Shown here: in pieces, positions 35,683 through 45,539 of the stretch
How positions within the stretch are numbered: the first letter of the stretch is position 1
Layout: each line of letters starts with the position of its first letter
Origin: Paramoeba atlantica
Lineage: Eukaryota; Discosea
DNA length: 64,000 nucleotides
Direction: 5' to 3'
NCBI GenBank assembly: GCA_977017575.1
Contig: CDRNVI010000018.1
Location: forward strand, 124,001 to 188,000
The notes under the pieces: generated by a model
The model's input: only the letters and a program-made list of their open reading frames with translations
Told to the model about the DNA's origin: nothing
Databases searched by the model: none
Program-made: the position numbers and the translations under genes

Positions 35683-36062
35683 ATGGGCTGGAGCGCCTCG
35701 CCCAACTGGGTGGCGCGAGGATCGTCGGCGGGCATCCTCAGAATGGCCTCGAGCAGCTGCTTGCGGTGTTTTCCTGGCGGCTGTAGAGCGTCGGCGGTTA
35801 CGACGGCGGCGGTTTGGGCGGCGGCGGTTTGGGCGGCGGCGTAAACGGGAACAGGGAACCGAGGTAGAGGTCGGGCCGGGAGCGAGACACTTCTGCGCTT
35901 CAGACGTAACGGGGAGAGAGGGCGGGGAGGAGGAGTAGTGCCACGCACGCGTGGCCGTCTTTCGCGCTGGCGGAGGGACGGAGAGGAAGCAGGGGTAAGA
36001 ATATCCACCCGTCGTCGCCTGGGACGACGGGCACGAGCAGTAGTTGGGGTGGGGGGCATTTC
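34875..36062 (-). CDS. Tyrosine recombinase of YR-F
   Basis: 394 codons from ATG 36059. By count Arg243 (ARWTE), His331 and Arg335 (THSIKRG), His362 and Tyr371 (KHLNVESLLRY) are the likely catalytic set. N-terminal 90 residues are basic with a QTAAAQTAAV microrepeat. Same frame as gag across CAC TAG GAA ATG. Confidence 0.88.
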   Translation of the reverse strand, partial: EMPPTPTTARARRPRRRRVDILTPASSPSLRQRERRPRVRGTTPPPRPLSPLRLKRRSVSLPARPLPRFPVPVYAAAQTAAAQTAAVVTADALQPPGKHRKQLLEAILRMPADDPRATQLGEALQPMWATATWATRERLWFRLREYCQAKGITANPANAVLFLETLPLATSTRMGYAGALRTLFELMGIEGTPLSLYVKALQAQGGLEPTRQMLPITPLLLKKLRRHLDVKESMCCLLCWKAAARWTETADLRREQFVSVASHEVIIYWGRGTKTTRLNPYRPYLYAIVTGPGTPELAQFVGSLRPGQRLCYTTVREMDHRMNQLLGPGYGTHSIKRGAITYLFHEISLGNLRMEDVQNLTKHLNVESLLRYNASSITTARALGTQRVSARLPVL

Positions 36063-37460
36063 CTAGTGGAAAGCCCGTGTTGCGCCGTAACGGTTGGCGC
36101 CGCCCACCACCCCGCCGCGAAAATCCTGTTGCGGGGTGCGCTGGGTACGGAACTGCCCCCCCTGCTGTTGGGACGATTGGGGGCAGTTCGATCGTAGGTG
36201 GCCTGGCTGATGGCAGCCAAAACAGAAAGGTCCTTGGCTGCGTCGTCGGGGAGCACGCGTAGCGGTTCGGCCCCTCAGTTGCTCGTCAACCACAAGCTGA
36301 CCGTAGCGGTCCTGAGGGTCGTCGTCACGGTGCAAACGCTGTTGCACACGTTCGACAGCAACGCCCGCCGCAGCCCAATAATGGTTGCGAAGCTCTTCGA
36401 TGATGAGAAGGGCTACGGCGAGGTTGTGCTTCTCTAGCCAACCCTCTGTGTTGCGCGCAGCGTAAACCCATTCAGTCAACATTTTGAACAGGCGCTCACG
36501 CTGCGGCGGAGGGTTGAAGCGTACCCCAAGCTGCGGAGCTTCGCGCAGCTCACGGATGAGTTCACGTGGCTTGAACAAATCATCCGTGTCGATCCACGGT
36601 TGCCAAGTAACCGGATCGTAGGGGGAGAAGCCTTTCGGGTCCGTAATACGGACGCGTTCAAACGTGGGGATCAGATCTTCAACTGGTTTCCCACCCGGCA
36701 TCTGCGCCCGAACATGGGCCAGTTCCAAAGAGTGGTAGTTGATCTCGGGATGGGGAAAACGGTAGGCAGTGTTCTTGTCCCCATCCCACTCGGCGAACAA
36801 CTCAGTTGAGTTAGGGTCCTTTGGATGCGTCATATGCACCAACCCTATAACCGTCTGCCGTAGGCCATCCCGGGGAAGAGACCATACAGCTTCAGCGGTG
36901 ACCTCGTAGTCTTTGCGCAGAAGCTCAATCACTTTCGTGATGAATTCTTCTTTGCTAGATTGTGTCATGATCCCACGCGCATCACAGCGTGAACGCTGAG
37001 GCATCCCGACGTGGTCAAGGTCGAGGGCCTCGTAACGGCGCGGCGAGCGAGAAGCCTCAACCTGGTCGGGGTTGAGGGTTCCTCTACGTCGAATATGGGG
37101 CTCCGGAGCCTCCAGCGGAAATGGATACGGGCTAGGGAGGGAGCTCGCCGGCAAACTGGGGAGGTTAGAAGGGAGAGGGCTAGGCGGTTCGCGGGCGGGG
37201 CTGAGTGCTCTTCCTGAAGGGCGTACCTTGCGCCGCGCCGGTCCAGGGGTAGGGGGAACAGGAGGAGGTCGCGCGGATACCTGCGGAGCCGGTTGCGTGG
37301 GGAGAGGAGGGAGAGGGGGGCGCACGGGAGGACATGAAAGAGACTGGCGTTTGGAAGCAAAAGAGGAGGTTTCAACGGGTGTTGGCGCCCGGTCACGCTT
37401 TGGAGAGCGATCACGGTCCTGGCTCGGCTCCTGAGGAGCCCGCAAACGTTGGGATCTCAT
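36063..37460 (-). CDS. gag of YR-F (intact)
   Basis: 465 codons, ATG 37460 (MRSQRLRAPQEPSQDRD). Residues 1-120 are Arg/Pro/Ser-rich; TLNPDQVEASRSPRRYEALD around 130; AQMPGGKPVEDLI, EELRNHYWAAAGVAVERV; CCHC knuckle CFGCHQPGHLRSNC; Gln/Gly-rich tail ending RYGATRAFH. The best intact reference for this family in the window. Confidence 0.88.
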   Translation of the reverse strand: MRSQRLRAPQEPSQDRDRSPKRDRAPTPVETSSFASKRQSLSCPPVRPPLPPLPTQPAPQVSARPPPVPPTPGPARRKVRPSGRALSPAREPPSPLPSNLPSLPASSLPSPYPFPLEAPEPHIRRRGTLNPDQVEASRSPRRYEALDLDHVGMPQRSRCDARGIMTQSSKEEFITKVIELLRKDYEVTAEAVWSLPRDGLRQTVIGLVHMTHPKDPNSTELFAEWDGDKNTAYRFPHPEINYHSLELAHVRAQMPGGKPVEDLIPTFERVRITDPKGFSPYDPVTWQPWIDTDDLFKPRELIRELREAPQLGVRFNPPPQRERLFKMLTEWVYAARNTEGWLEKHNLAVALLIIEELRNHYWAAAGVAVERVQQRLHRDDDPQDRYGQLVVDEQLRGRTATRAPRRRSQGPFCFGCHQPGHLRSNCPQSSQQQGGQFRTQRTPQQDFRGGVVGGANRYGATRAFH

Positions 37461-37647
37461 TGGGATCTCACAAAAACTTAAAGCGAAGTAAATAACAACC
37501 TAACAAGGATATATAAGATAATAGTAAATACCCAGCCCATGTAAAATTCGGAATACAAATCATAATTCGAAGAAACTATGTGCCCCTAAGGGCCAGCAGG
37601 CAAATACATAACAGCCCCTCGGCTAAATTTCAAAACGTGGACTATTA
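37461..37647 (-). other. YR-F 5' leader (A1)
   Basis: Minus strand TAATAGTCCACGTTTTGAAA, hairpin stem GCCC-TTAG-GGGC, then leader to a doubled TGAGATCCCAA at the gag start. Confidence 0.7.
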
Positions 37648-38768
37648 ATCTCCTGCAAGAGAAGTATGAAATCGTTTTCCACCTTGCTGGGCTCAATAGA
37701 AATCTTTTCCGCCAGAAGCCGTAGCAGCTCCCGAGTTCGGGCGTGCAATGAGCCACTTGACAGCACCGGTAAACAGGCGAATTGCTCCTCGGCGAACATA
37801 TTCGATGAGACGTATTTGGTGTTTTTCCGCGCGATCGCATCTTTGATTGCCTTCGCCGGTGTTGTTCCCGCAAGAGATGGTGCCAGATCGTGTACGACGG
37901 TGAGATCATAGAAGATTTCACCTGTCGCCCAATAAATAACCAAATCGGGCCCTGAACGGTGTAGCGTGCTGCCTTTGCATGTCGCAATGTGCTCTCGCCG
38001 ACGTTCTTCTCGGATCACCTCGGAGCATGATGTGCACACATATGTGGAGAATTGCCGTGGCTCTAACTCACAAGGAATACCCGCACGCAGACACATATTA
38101 TGAATATAGCGTACTAGTGCGTTGTGCTTTACCGTTGTATTCATTCCCGCACATCGGACGCAACCCGGAATATGTGTAAGGGCAGTGGCACTGTTTAGAA
38201 GAACTCTGCATCCGGGGCAGGTGAGAGATTCGGGAAGACGTGGATGGCCCATTCCCAGGCGGGGCATTACTGCTAAGGTGAATTTCCGCGACGGCACGAG
38301 TCGCTCGTTTGCTTGTATCCATGTATAACTACCCTTCTTCGTTGTAGCGTCCATGATTCTTGCAAATTTCTTGTTCTTCCGAAGGCGCTCCTTCACTTCT
38401 TTGTGCATCTTGACTTCGACTGCCGTCATCTCAGCGACAGGTGCAGTGTCCGACTCGCTAGGCGTGACTTGAGCTGAAAGGAATTTTGGCTGCTCAAAAG
38501 CCACACTGCGCGACGCCTGGTACGCGGCCGCTCGGAGTGCATCAGTAGAAGGCAGGCCCAGCCCACCCATACGAAGGGGAAGCCTTGCCCAGTCCAGTTG
38601 ATCTTGCGTCATTGGTCCGAACCATGTCTTCAGAACTTTCTCAACTTCGCCGTCAAACTCCTTTGCCATCGCTTCAGAGGAGTTCGGTGTGTGTGTGCGA
38701 ATATGAAAACGATGACGAATGTTAACACATTTAGAGAGCAGGATAGTAGATACGTTGCTCGCTCCCAT
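37648..38768 (-). pseudogene. LINE-5 post-RT, zinc motif and endonuclease
   Basis: Contains WARLPLRMGGLGLPSTDALR, MPRLGMGHPRLPESLTCPGC, HIPGCVRCAGMNTTVKHNAL and RSGPDLVIYWATGEIFYDL (PD-x12-D). Interrupted by YR-F after FILLLQE; the tail GNILLGQLRKYL is at 30918-30843. RT is missing. Confidence 0.8.
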
Positions 38769-38829
38769 CTGACTTAACCGACGGAAAATTGTTTAGTTCG
38801 GGGCAAAATTGTTCAGTGTTCGGGGCAGA

Positions 38830-39466
38830 ACGCTACCGTGAAGCACAATCGTCTCGTCAAATACCTCTTTGACCTAAGTCAAAAGTCAGGGATACCTTGC
38901 GAACGTGAACCTAGGGCCTTCAGTTCCTGGAAGTGCGCCACATGTAAAGTGGCTGTGAATCCGGAAAACAGGGGAATTCATGAGAAGACATGCTCAGGGC
39001 GGCAGTTATTCAGGTCAGGCCCTGACCTCGTGATTTATTGGTCAACAGGCGAACTGTTTTACGACCTTACAGTGATTCACGAGCTTGCGCCGTCGAACAT
39101 TAGTAAGACATGCGCGAACCTGGCAAAAGAAGCAATAAAACGGAAGCATCAAACATACGTAGAATCAGGAAAGATCCCTGACGTAGCTTTCCAATGCTTG
39201 CCGGTTTTTTCTTGCGGATCCTTGCATCAGAACACCCGATTCCTCATCCATGCTTTGGCGGACGCTGCGTGCCTTGATCGCCACAGAACAGAGAAGGAGT
39301 TTAAATTACTGTTGCAAGAACAAAATGGGCTCGAAGTGTATGCGCAGCTTCGTAGTCACCTGGCCGACAGGAAGGTGCAAGAATTAAGTGTTTAGTGTGA
39401 TAATCATAATCTATTAATGTCCTTTATTAAGACCTTCACCTTTAAAAAAAAAAAAAAAAAAAAAAA
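38830..39466 (+). mobile_element. LINE-6: 5'-truncated, poly(A)-tailed LINE
   Basis: Opposite in orientation to LINE-5. Ends in a 23-A tail (39444-39466). Confidence 0.8.
38838..39395 (+). pseudogene. LINE-6 endonuclease domain
   Basis: KHNRLVKYLFDLSQKSGIPC, two Cys pairs, FRSGPDLVIYWSTGELFYDL (PD-x12-D), SCGSLHQNTRFLIHALADA, LLLQEQNGLEVYAQLRSHL, stop at 39393. Only the C-terminal 185 residues remain. Confidence 0.8.
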
Positions 39467-39531
39467 AGTTGGACTCCATACATAAAAAGTTAGACCCAAT
39501 ACTATTCCCCCCAATTATTTGCAAAAAAAAA
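39467..39531 (+). mobile_element. SLR-4: 3'-end scrap of the SLR family
   Basis: GTTGGACTCCATACATAAAA to CCCCCCAATTATTTGC then 10 A. It is the plus-strand form of the SLR-2 tail (31788-31850). It follows the LINE-6 poly(A) directly, so two poly(A)-tailed insertions are stacked. Confidence 0.7.
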
Positions 39532-39545
39532 AGGGGGTTTCTACT

Positions 39546-40250
39546 CGCGAGCTCAAAAACCATTCTCGGAGGCATTTCTCCTGTGAAATCCTATAAGCTC
39601 CCTACAGCAGGAAGCCACGTAGGAGAATGAGAAATGTGCTCCTTCCCCCCTTCTCTCAATTTTCGAAGAGAAACTATCTCCGTATAAAATAGAAAATATA
39701 TAATATTTAGATGTTTTTTTTTTTGACCGAACCATTCTCGGAGGCATTTCTCCTGTGAAATCCTATAAGCTCCCTACAGCAGGAAGCCACGTAGGAAAAT
39801 GAGAAATGTGCTCCTTCCCCCCTTCTCTCAATTTTCGAAGAGAAACTATCTCCGTATAAAATAGAAAATATATAATATTTAGATGTCAACGGATATTATC
39901 TCTCAGCTATTTCACCATTATAGAATATTTCTAAAATCTATTACTTGTCTTCGAGGTGCTCCCGAAGTTGGGAGTATACCACGAGGCCGTTGAAGTTTTG
40001 CAACAGTAGCTTGAACGAGAGTTCCGTCTCGCGGGCGTTCAGAAGACAAGCGTCTGCCAAGGCTCTGATCAGATTGCGTGTGTTCGCGTGTAGTGATCCG
40101 GAGGACAGAATCGGAATGCATTGGAACGATTCTTGGGCGATCATTCCCGTTGCGACGTAAGTTTCCATTTTGCGATGAATGACGTCACGGATCAATTGAG
40201 AGCTTTTCTTATTTATGTGGGAAGGTGTCATCTCGTGCACGACGGTAAGA
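39546..40250 (-). mobile_element. LINE-7: LINE 3' end with duplicated 3' UTR
   Basis: C-terminal codons 40240-39941 and 3' UTR. The 3' UTR block ACCATTCTCGGAGGC...ATATTTAGATGT occurs twice (39560-39714, 39730-39886) and a third time at 44595-44740. The inner copy contains the undisrupted site of the YR-G insertion (39877/39878). Confidence 0.75.
39941..40240 (-). pseudogene. LINE-7 C-terminal tail
   Basis: HEMTPSHINKKSSQLIRDVI, SGSLHANTRNLIRALADACL, LLLQNFNGLVVYSQLREHL. Identical over this part to LINE-10 (50058-50350). Broken at about 40250. Confidence 0.75.
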
Positions 40251-40254
40251 TTTT

Positions 40255-40279
40255 GCCCAAGAATCGTTCCAATGCATTC
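40255..40279. repeat. 25-bp inverted duplication
   Basis: GCCCAAGAATCGTTCCAATG... is the exact reverse complement of 40114-40138 inside LINE-7, placed at the LINE-7 break; a snap-back or template-switch footprint. Confidence 0.7.
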
Positions 40280-40379
40280 TTTTTTTTTGGCTTATCACGA
40301 GAGTTCGTAATACATGATCTTTTTTAAGTCTGGACACGTCATTCTTTCCATTGACGCCAAAAATGCCTTCAACTTTTAA

Positions 40380-40453
40380 ACAAAACAAACAAATCATATC
40401 TCATAATATAAATATTATGTGCCCCCAAGGGCCATTATATCAATCATCCTAAA
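40380..40453 (-). repeat. YR leader remnant
   Basis: TATTATGTGCCCCCAAGGGCCA matches the conserved leader hairpin block of the YR elements (compare 6700, 25530, 31285). No ORF attached. 40280-40379 shows nothing recognisable apart from T-runs. Confidence 0.5.
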
Positions 40454-43035
40454 TTTTTTTTTTTTTTTTCTGAGCCTTCTCCCAAAGATCGTTCGTATTA
40501 TCCTAAATCTCGCAGGCATTCTAAACACGGATAATCGTTGTGAATAATAATAAGAACTTTTAAGAGCTTTTCTAATGTGCGAACTTGTTGGTCGACTCAC
40601 TGACGCAGTCCACCAATCCAATGTGCTTCTGGAATATACTCGCGGAGCTGCGATACAATAGTATACGCTGCTAGCTTTTCTATCTCGAGTTGGAAGGCCT
40701 CACGTACGTCTTCGTACTTTTGTTTGGCTCGTTGGGATAATGCCTTGAGGAGGGTTTTGGTGTCGTTGTGCAGAAGACCGCAGTCAGAGGCGGCCAGGCA
40801 ACGAAAAGAGTCGCTTTCTACGCCTTTCTCCGTAACGTACTTCTTGAATTTCTTGTCGAGCACGTGCTGCATCAGCGCTGTACTTGTTTGTTTGGCATAG
40901 CTGCTGCAACAAGTGTGAACAACGGTAAAATCATACAGGACCTCCCCCATGTGGGGCCACATAATAGCAAGATCAGGACCGGATCGGATTCTGCGGGCTT
41001 TGCAAGGATGATGTTCAGCTACTTCCGCTGAGATGGAACACTTGCACTTAGTACAGAAAAACGAAGAATGGATGCGCGGTTCGATAATACAAGGGAGACC
41101 AGCTTTGGAGCACAAATCTGCGAGGTACCTCACTATGTGTGAGTGCTTTCTGGTGCAATTCATGCCCGAGCACCGGGAGCATCCTGCGACGTGTGGTATA
41201 ATGCTGGTAGGAGATTCATGGCCACAGCATCCAGGGCATATAACATCGGCCGGTGCGTTATGTAATCCGATGCCCAAACGCATCATCAAAGTGTATCGGA
41301 AGAGGTACGGGTTTACATAATTGCTGGTGCTTTCTAAATGCATGTTTGATTCCTTTGTACGCTTCAATAAAAGTCCCATGTGAGAATCCTTCTGCAGCTC
41401 AGTTATCTGTTTATCGTGTTCTGCACTTAGCTTCTTTTTCAATAGCTTGCGCGCTGCCTCTCCTCGACTTTGCGGTTGTTTCACAGCTTTTTCGCTGCCT
41501 TTCTGATCTACCGGAGCGTTATTGGGTTTAAGGTGCTCATCAATAGATTTGCTGGCAGTTTCGAAGAAATGTTTTTGCTTCAGAGTCGAGGAAATTAAGC
41601 CTAGGCCACCGAGTTTCTGTGGTAGAGCGGCGAGTTTCAGGGCGTTTGCGTCTGCTCCACTCCACTTTTCTAGAACTTTGTTTACTTGGTTCTCGAAGGA
41701 TTGTGCTAGTTGGAAAGTAGCGCCTGGCCGATGTACTCGTAGATGGTAATCGTGCCGTGGAATCGTACAACGGCGGAGAATGGCAAGAGACAAATTACTG
41801 GGACCCATAAGCAACAACCTGCGGAATAGGCACTTGTGTTTCTCCATTTTCTTGATCAGCAGATTTTCCACGACTTGGTCTGTACCTACGTATGCGCCTA
41901 AGACTTTTATCGCATCACTGCAAAAGTTTACTCCAAGTTTTTCCAACGGAGGAGGCTGAGCTATGTTGGGAATGTTCTTCTGAAACCAATCGCATTTCTG
42001 GAAATTAATTCGGAGGTTCATCTCTGCGGCGATCTCACGCAGGTAAAAGAAAGCTGCCTCCAATGCTTGCACGTTTTTGGAGCTCAAAGTCACATCGTCT
42101 TGGTATGCTCGGATCTTCACGTCAGGATAGAGGTGCATGAGTTCTCGTAGCGGGCCTTGCAAAAGTGCGCAGAAGTACATTGATGAAAGTGCCGATCCTT
42201 GGCGAATTCCTGAAGAGCTTTCGATGGTAGCAAACAGAGCATTGTGCGCAAAAAATAGCAGCTCAGAGGGAATCCCATATTCTAGGTAGAATAGGCGCAT
42301 GAAAGGCTTGAAAATGGGATTACCAAGGAGTGCCTCAGCAATGGCGTTGCGTTGTGGTGTATTATACGCGTTGCTAAAATCGACGGTGAGGAGAGCATGT
42401 CCTTCTTCGTATTCATTTAAAAGTTCGTGAACGATGGACTCACATGCGTTTTTTTGCAAAATGCCTCGTTGAATTGGGGAGAAAAAATTTTGCAGAGCGT
42501 TTTCATGTCGTTGTAGAAGGATGGAGCCGCAAATCTTCAGAATGGTATCCCCCATCGCAATAGGTCGAATTCCATTTTGAGGTTTCGCTAGCGCGATGAT
42601 TCTGCATCGGGTTAGACGTTTTCGCACATTCAGAGGAACTTCGCCGTTGATGACATCCCGAAGCATGTGGCAAAGTGAAAGACATGACTCTTCGTCGTCT
42701 ACGAGCAGTCGCATCATGCTTTCACTCAGGCCGGTTGTAGAGAGATCATGATAGAGGAGATACTGAGAGAGACAATCTCTCTCCTCATCGGAATCATTCT
42801 CGGACTCTTGTGAGGTCGGCCTTGCATCAGAAAATTTTATCCTTGGCCGTCGGTAGTTGCTATGTACCTCGTGGTCGGCCCAGTTCGGCGATAATTCCTT
42901 TGCACTCATAATAACTCTCACACGGGGGGTTTTCTTTGGCTTATCGAGCGTTGATCCCCTCTTCATAATTTGTTCGGCGTTTTGCGTGTTCATACGAGTA
43001 AAAATAAAAATAAAAACAACAACAAGGTACAGAAA
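40454..43035 (-). mobile_element. LINE-8: cDNA-like LINE with SL and poly(A)
   Basis: 5' end: 16-nt SL remnant TTTCTGTACCTTGTTG (43020-43035, minus), about 26-nt UTR, ATG 42993. 3' end: poly(A) seen as T-run 40454-40468. It lacks, in frame, the segment between the N-terminal charged region and the RT that LINE-2 has. No clear target duplication seen. Confidence 0.8.
40597..42993 (-). CDS. LINE-8 RT and restriction-like endonuclease protein
   Basis: 799-codon open frame. N-terminal KKTPRVRVIMSAKELSPNWA and acidic stretch (1-95); RT from TTGLSESMMRLLVDDEES, RCRIIALAKPQNGIRPIAMG, SGIRQGSALSSMYFCALLQ, active site AYQDDVTLSS (about 296); RLLLMGPSNLSLAILRRC; zinc cluster CPGCCGHESPTSIIPHVAGC (about 590); RSGPDLAIMWPHMGEVLYDF (PD-x13-D, about 675); tail to IPEAHWIGGLRQ and TGA. 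Longest intact ORF of this LINE family here. Confidence 0.82.
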   Translation of the reverse strand: MNTQNAEQIMKRGSTLDKPKKTPRVRVIMSAKELSPNWADHEVHSNYRRPRIKFSDARPTSQESENDSDEERDCLSQYLLYHDLSTTGLSESMMRLLVDDEESCLSLCHMLRDVINGEVPLNVRKRLTRCRIIALAKPQNGIRPIAMGDTILKICGSILLQRHENALQNFFSPIQRGILQKNACESIVHELLNEYEEGHALLTVDFSNAYNTPQRNAIAEALLGNPIFKPFMRLFYLEYGIPSELLFFAHNALFATIESSSGIRQGSALSSMYFCALLQGPLRELMHLYPDVKIRAYQDDVTLSSKNVQALEAAFFYLREIAAEMNLRINFQKCDWFQKNIPNIAQPPPLEKLGVNFCSDAIKVLGAYVGTDQVVENLLIKKMEKHKCLFRRLLLMGPSNLSLAILRRCTIPRHDYHLRVHRPGATFQLAQSFENQVNKVLEKWSGADANALKLAALPQKLGGLGLISSTLKQKHFFETASKSIDEHLKPNNAPVDQKGSEKAVKQPQSRGEAARKLLKKKLSAEHDKQITELQKDSHMGLLLKRTKESNMHLESTSNYVNPYLFRYTLMMRLGIGLHNAPADVICPGCCGHESPTSIIPHVAGCSRCSGMNCTRKHSHIVRYLADLCSKAGLPCIIEPRIHSSFFCTKCKCSISAEVAEHHPCKARRIRSGPDLAIMWPHMGEVLYDFTVVHTCCSSYAKQTSTALMQHVLDKKFKKYVTEKGVESDSFRCLAASDCGLLHNDTKTLLKALSQRAKQKYEDVREAFQLEIEKLAAYTIVSQLREYIPEAHWIGGLRQ

Positions 43036-43832
43036 GAGTTGCTTTGCCAAGGTTTCCTGCCCGCGCCGTCTGTAGGGCGTGCCTGATCGAACGCCTGTCA
43101 ATTTCTAACTCCGCCCGTTGTTCCGCACTCAAGTTGCTAGCTTCCAAGTTTTCTCGGTCGTTGCGAACATGAGCTACTTTTTGGTTTCGTCGAATTGCTT
43201 GACGTACTGTCGCAAGTGAATCGCGAGGCGCATTCAAAAATTTGTGCCATATCGCCTCTTTTTCTGAGTCAAGCTCCGCCGCTGCATATCCCCGAATTAT
43301 CGCACGGAAAATCGCCACAACATGAACCGCGAAAGATGGGTCTATTTGAGCCATAGGCGGGAGCGGATCAAGGTCACTCTGACCGTCTTCGCATGAGATG
43401 TGCTCCGCTTGTTCCTCCAAATTTTGTGTCGGCATCTCGATTTTGAATAACTTAGTGGCTTGGAGGTTACAGATTCTGATTTTATTGGACGGTGGAAGAT
43501 AAAGAAAACCGCATGGACCATCGTGACCTAGAGCCGGCTCGTATGAAATCTTGACTTTCACGGTTGATTTTCGCACGGTCCTGCCTACAACGATGCCGTT
43601 TGACTTGTAGTTTGTAGTGTTCTGTCGGAAGCCCCATTCGATCACACATTCTGTACCCTTGCCCCACTTGGAAACGATGTTGTACACTTGGTCGGGCGAT
43701 TTGTTGCCGGCCTGTGTCATTAGCTCCTGTACTCGATCTTGCGTCGATCCATCGTCGTCCAGACACATTGTATCACTGGTCTCGCTTTCTGTTGCGGACA
43801 TTTCTTTGGCTGTGAGTTTCAACTCTATCTTC
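43036..43832 (-). pseudogene. LINE-9: pre-RT domain fragment
   Basis: DQVYNIVSKWGKGTECVIEW, SYEPALGHDGPCGFLYLPPS, LDPLPPMAQIDPSFAVHVVA, FLNAPRDSLATVRQAIRRNQ, IDRRSIRHALQTARAGNLGK. Cut at 43036 by the 5' (SL) end of LINE-8. Bounded right by a 20-T run (43833-43852). Confidence 0.75.
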
Positions 43833-44592
43833 ATTTTTTTTTTTTTTTTTTTTGGTGCGCGTCTAAAGCGGCAAAAACATTTTTTTTTTTTTTTTTGCTG
43901 TGAGAAGTGGACATGACAATAATCGTGAAGTATAAAAAGCATATCAAGCACTACTACTTTCAAGCCTTCAACATTAGAAGGACGCACGATCTGTTTGCTG
44001 CAACTCGCAGCCTTTGACTACTCACCTTCACACTTCTTTCCAACTTCCCTAATACTGCCGCTCTGCACGTCTTCTTGGAGAGCCTCCATTTTTATCCTCT
44101 CAGTCTTAAAAAGCGTAAGGAGAAATTGAACCTGGTGGATCGACAGCCCGAGCTGAAAGGGAGTTTTGGGCGCTCTAGAGTTATCGCTCCATCTGGGAAC
44201 ATTTTTCACACGCACGCAATAGACGTTTATCGTAGCAGGGGGCTTCAAGAGCTTCGGTTGCGTGAGGGAGGGATGCAGAGACATTTGATGAATCTCAGCA
44301 GGGCCCGAGCTGAAAAAGATTTTTGGCGCTCTAGAGACCCACTGATTCCTCATCCGTACAACTGAACCCTTCGATTCCTGTGTGAACAAGCTTGCCCGGC
44401 ACTTTCGAAGAATACCAGCAAAACCCGAGCTGAAAAAGATTTTTGGCGCTCGAGAGTTCCACCGCTTTTGCTTCAGTGTTCCTGGACCCCTTGTTCCTTT
44501 AAGCGAAGCGCGTTTCGACAATTCATGCAACAGGTGCAGAGAAGACATGAACCTCACCCTCCCAACTTCTTTTTTTTTTTCACCAACTTGAA
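43833..44592. other. Non-coding region with hairpin repeats
   Basis: T-runs at 43833-43852 and 43880-43896 and near 44570 look like stacked minus-strand poly(A) tails. Three copies of a GAGCTGAAAAAGATTTTTGG-CGCTC hairpin at 44150-44175, 44307-44331 and 44427-44451. The long minus frame across here looks non-coding. No known gene. Confidence 0.5.
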
Positions 44593-44740
44593 AAACATTC
44601 TCGGAGGCATTTCTCCTGTGAAATCCTATAAGCTCCCTACAGCAGGAAGCCACGTAGGAAAATGAGAAATGTGCTCCTTCCCCCCTTCTCTCAATTTTCG
44701 AAGATAAACTATCTCCGTATAAAATAGAAAATATATAATA

Positions 44741-45405
44741 GAAATCCACGCCGAGGGGCTCCATGAAAACATATACGTAAACAAACAAATATAAGTAAAC
44801 AACTATGACTAATATAATCACACAGCGAAATCGTCCCGAAATCCAAGAACGTATAGTAGATAGAATTCACACGCTTATACCTCGTTCAAAAGAAAGCCTG
44901 CATAAAACCAAAAATCATATGTCACGTTGTTAACGGGGTTCCCCCCCACCGGAACCCTCGGCCAACCTGCCCACACACACGTCACACAATCAATATAAAT
45001 AAACAAAAGAAATGCCCAATCACATAGTAAAATAATTTTTCATATACCATCCCAGAACTCACAAAAGGATAACGATAGCAATAGATGACCAGTCCACTGC
45101 CACGCCCTTTACAAGCTCACACGAGCTACGCAGGTTACGTTTTTATCCTCTGCCCTAGACCAACTTGTGTACCTAGAAGTGTGGAGCAACTAGGCGTGAT
45201 GCGTAGGGCCGTGTCAACAGTGACGCGGCTAAAAACATTAAGGCGCTAACCGAAGTGCAAAGGAAACCTTTACTCATCCCTACCTCACATTGGGGAACCT
45301 TGCTTCCGAAAAAACAAGGAGTGAGAATAAAGACCTGTTAACCGATTAACATCCATAACCTTCCAAAATTATAGGGACAACCTCCATACCCCAGGACCCC
45401 GTCCG

Positions 45406-45439
<34 letters not shown>

Positions 45440-45539
45440 TCTTTGTTTTTTTGTCTTTGTTTTTTTGTCTTTGTTTTTTTGTCTTTGTTTTTTTTCTTTT
45501 TTTCTTGTCTTTTTTTTTTGTATTTGGTGATCCTGTCCC
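44741..45539 (-). other. YR-G 3' terminal region and 3' UTR
   Basis: B region, then CCAACCTGCCCACACACACG, then a unique block to about 45408, then a long T-run and GTCTTTGTTTTTTT repeats before the RT stop. This T-rich tract is where LINE-1/SLR-1 and SLR-2/3 landed in the sister copies. Confidence 0.7.

Larger units (their letters stand above)
30919..37647 (-). mobile_element. YR-F: complete YR element with split repeats in LINE-5
   Basis: Left edge GAAATCCACGCCGAGG at 30919 and again at 31354; right edge ACGTGGACTATTA at 37647. All three ORFs intact. Joining 30918 to 37648 reproduces the uninterrupted sequence at 30354-30373 exactly, so there is no target duplication. About 1.36 kb of SLR retrocopies sits in its 3' UTR, and the roughly 300 bp corresponding to 45111-45408 of YR-G is missing next to them. 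Confidence 0.9.
30742..38770 (-). mobile_element. LINE-5: truncated LINE hosting YR-F
   Basis: Coding part 38768-37648, then after YR-F the last codons and 3' UTR at 30918-30742. 5'-truncated at about 38770 after the RT. Its 3' UTR matches 30178-30300. Confidence 0.75.

Noticed and set aside
44018-44821. 267-codon minus-strand ORF
   Set aside because: Runs across hairpin repeats, a LINE UTR and the YR-G edge; composition and mosaic origin argue against a gene.
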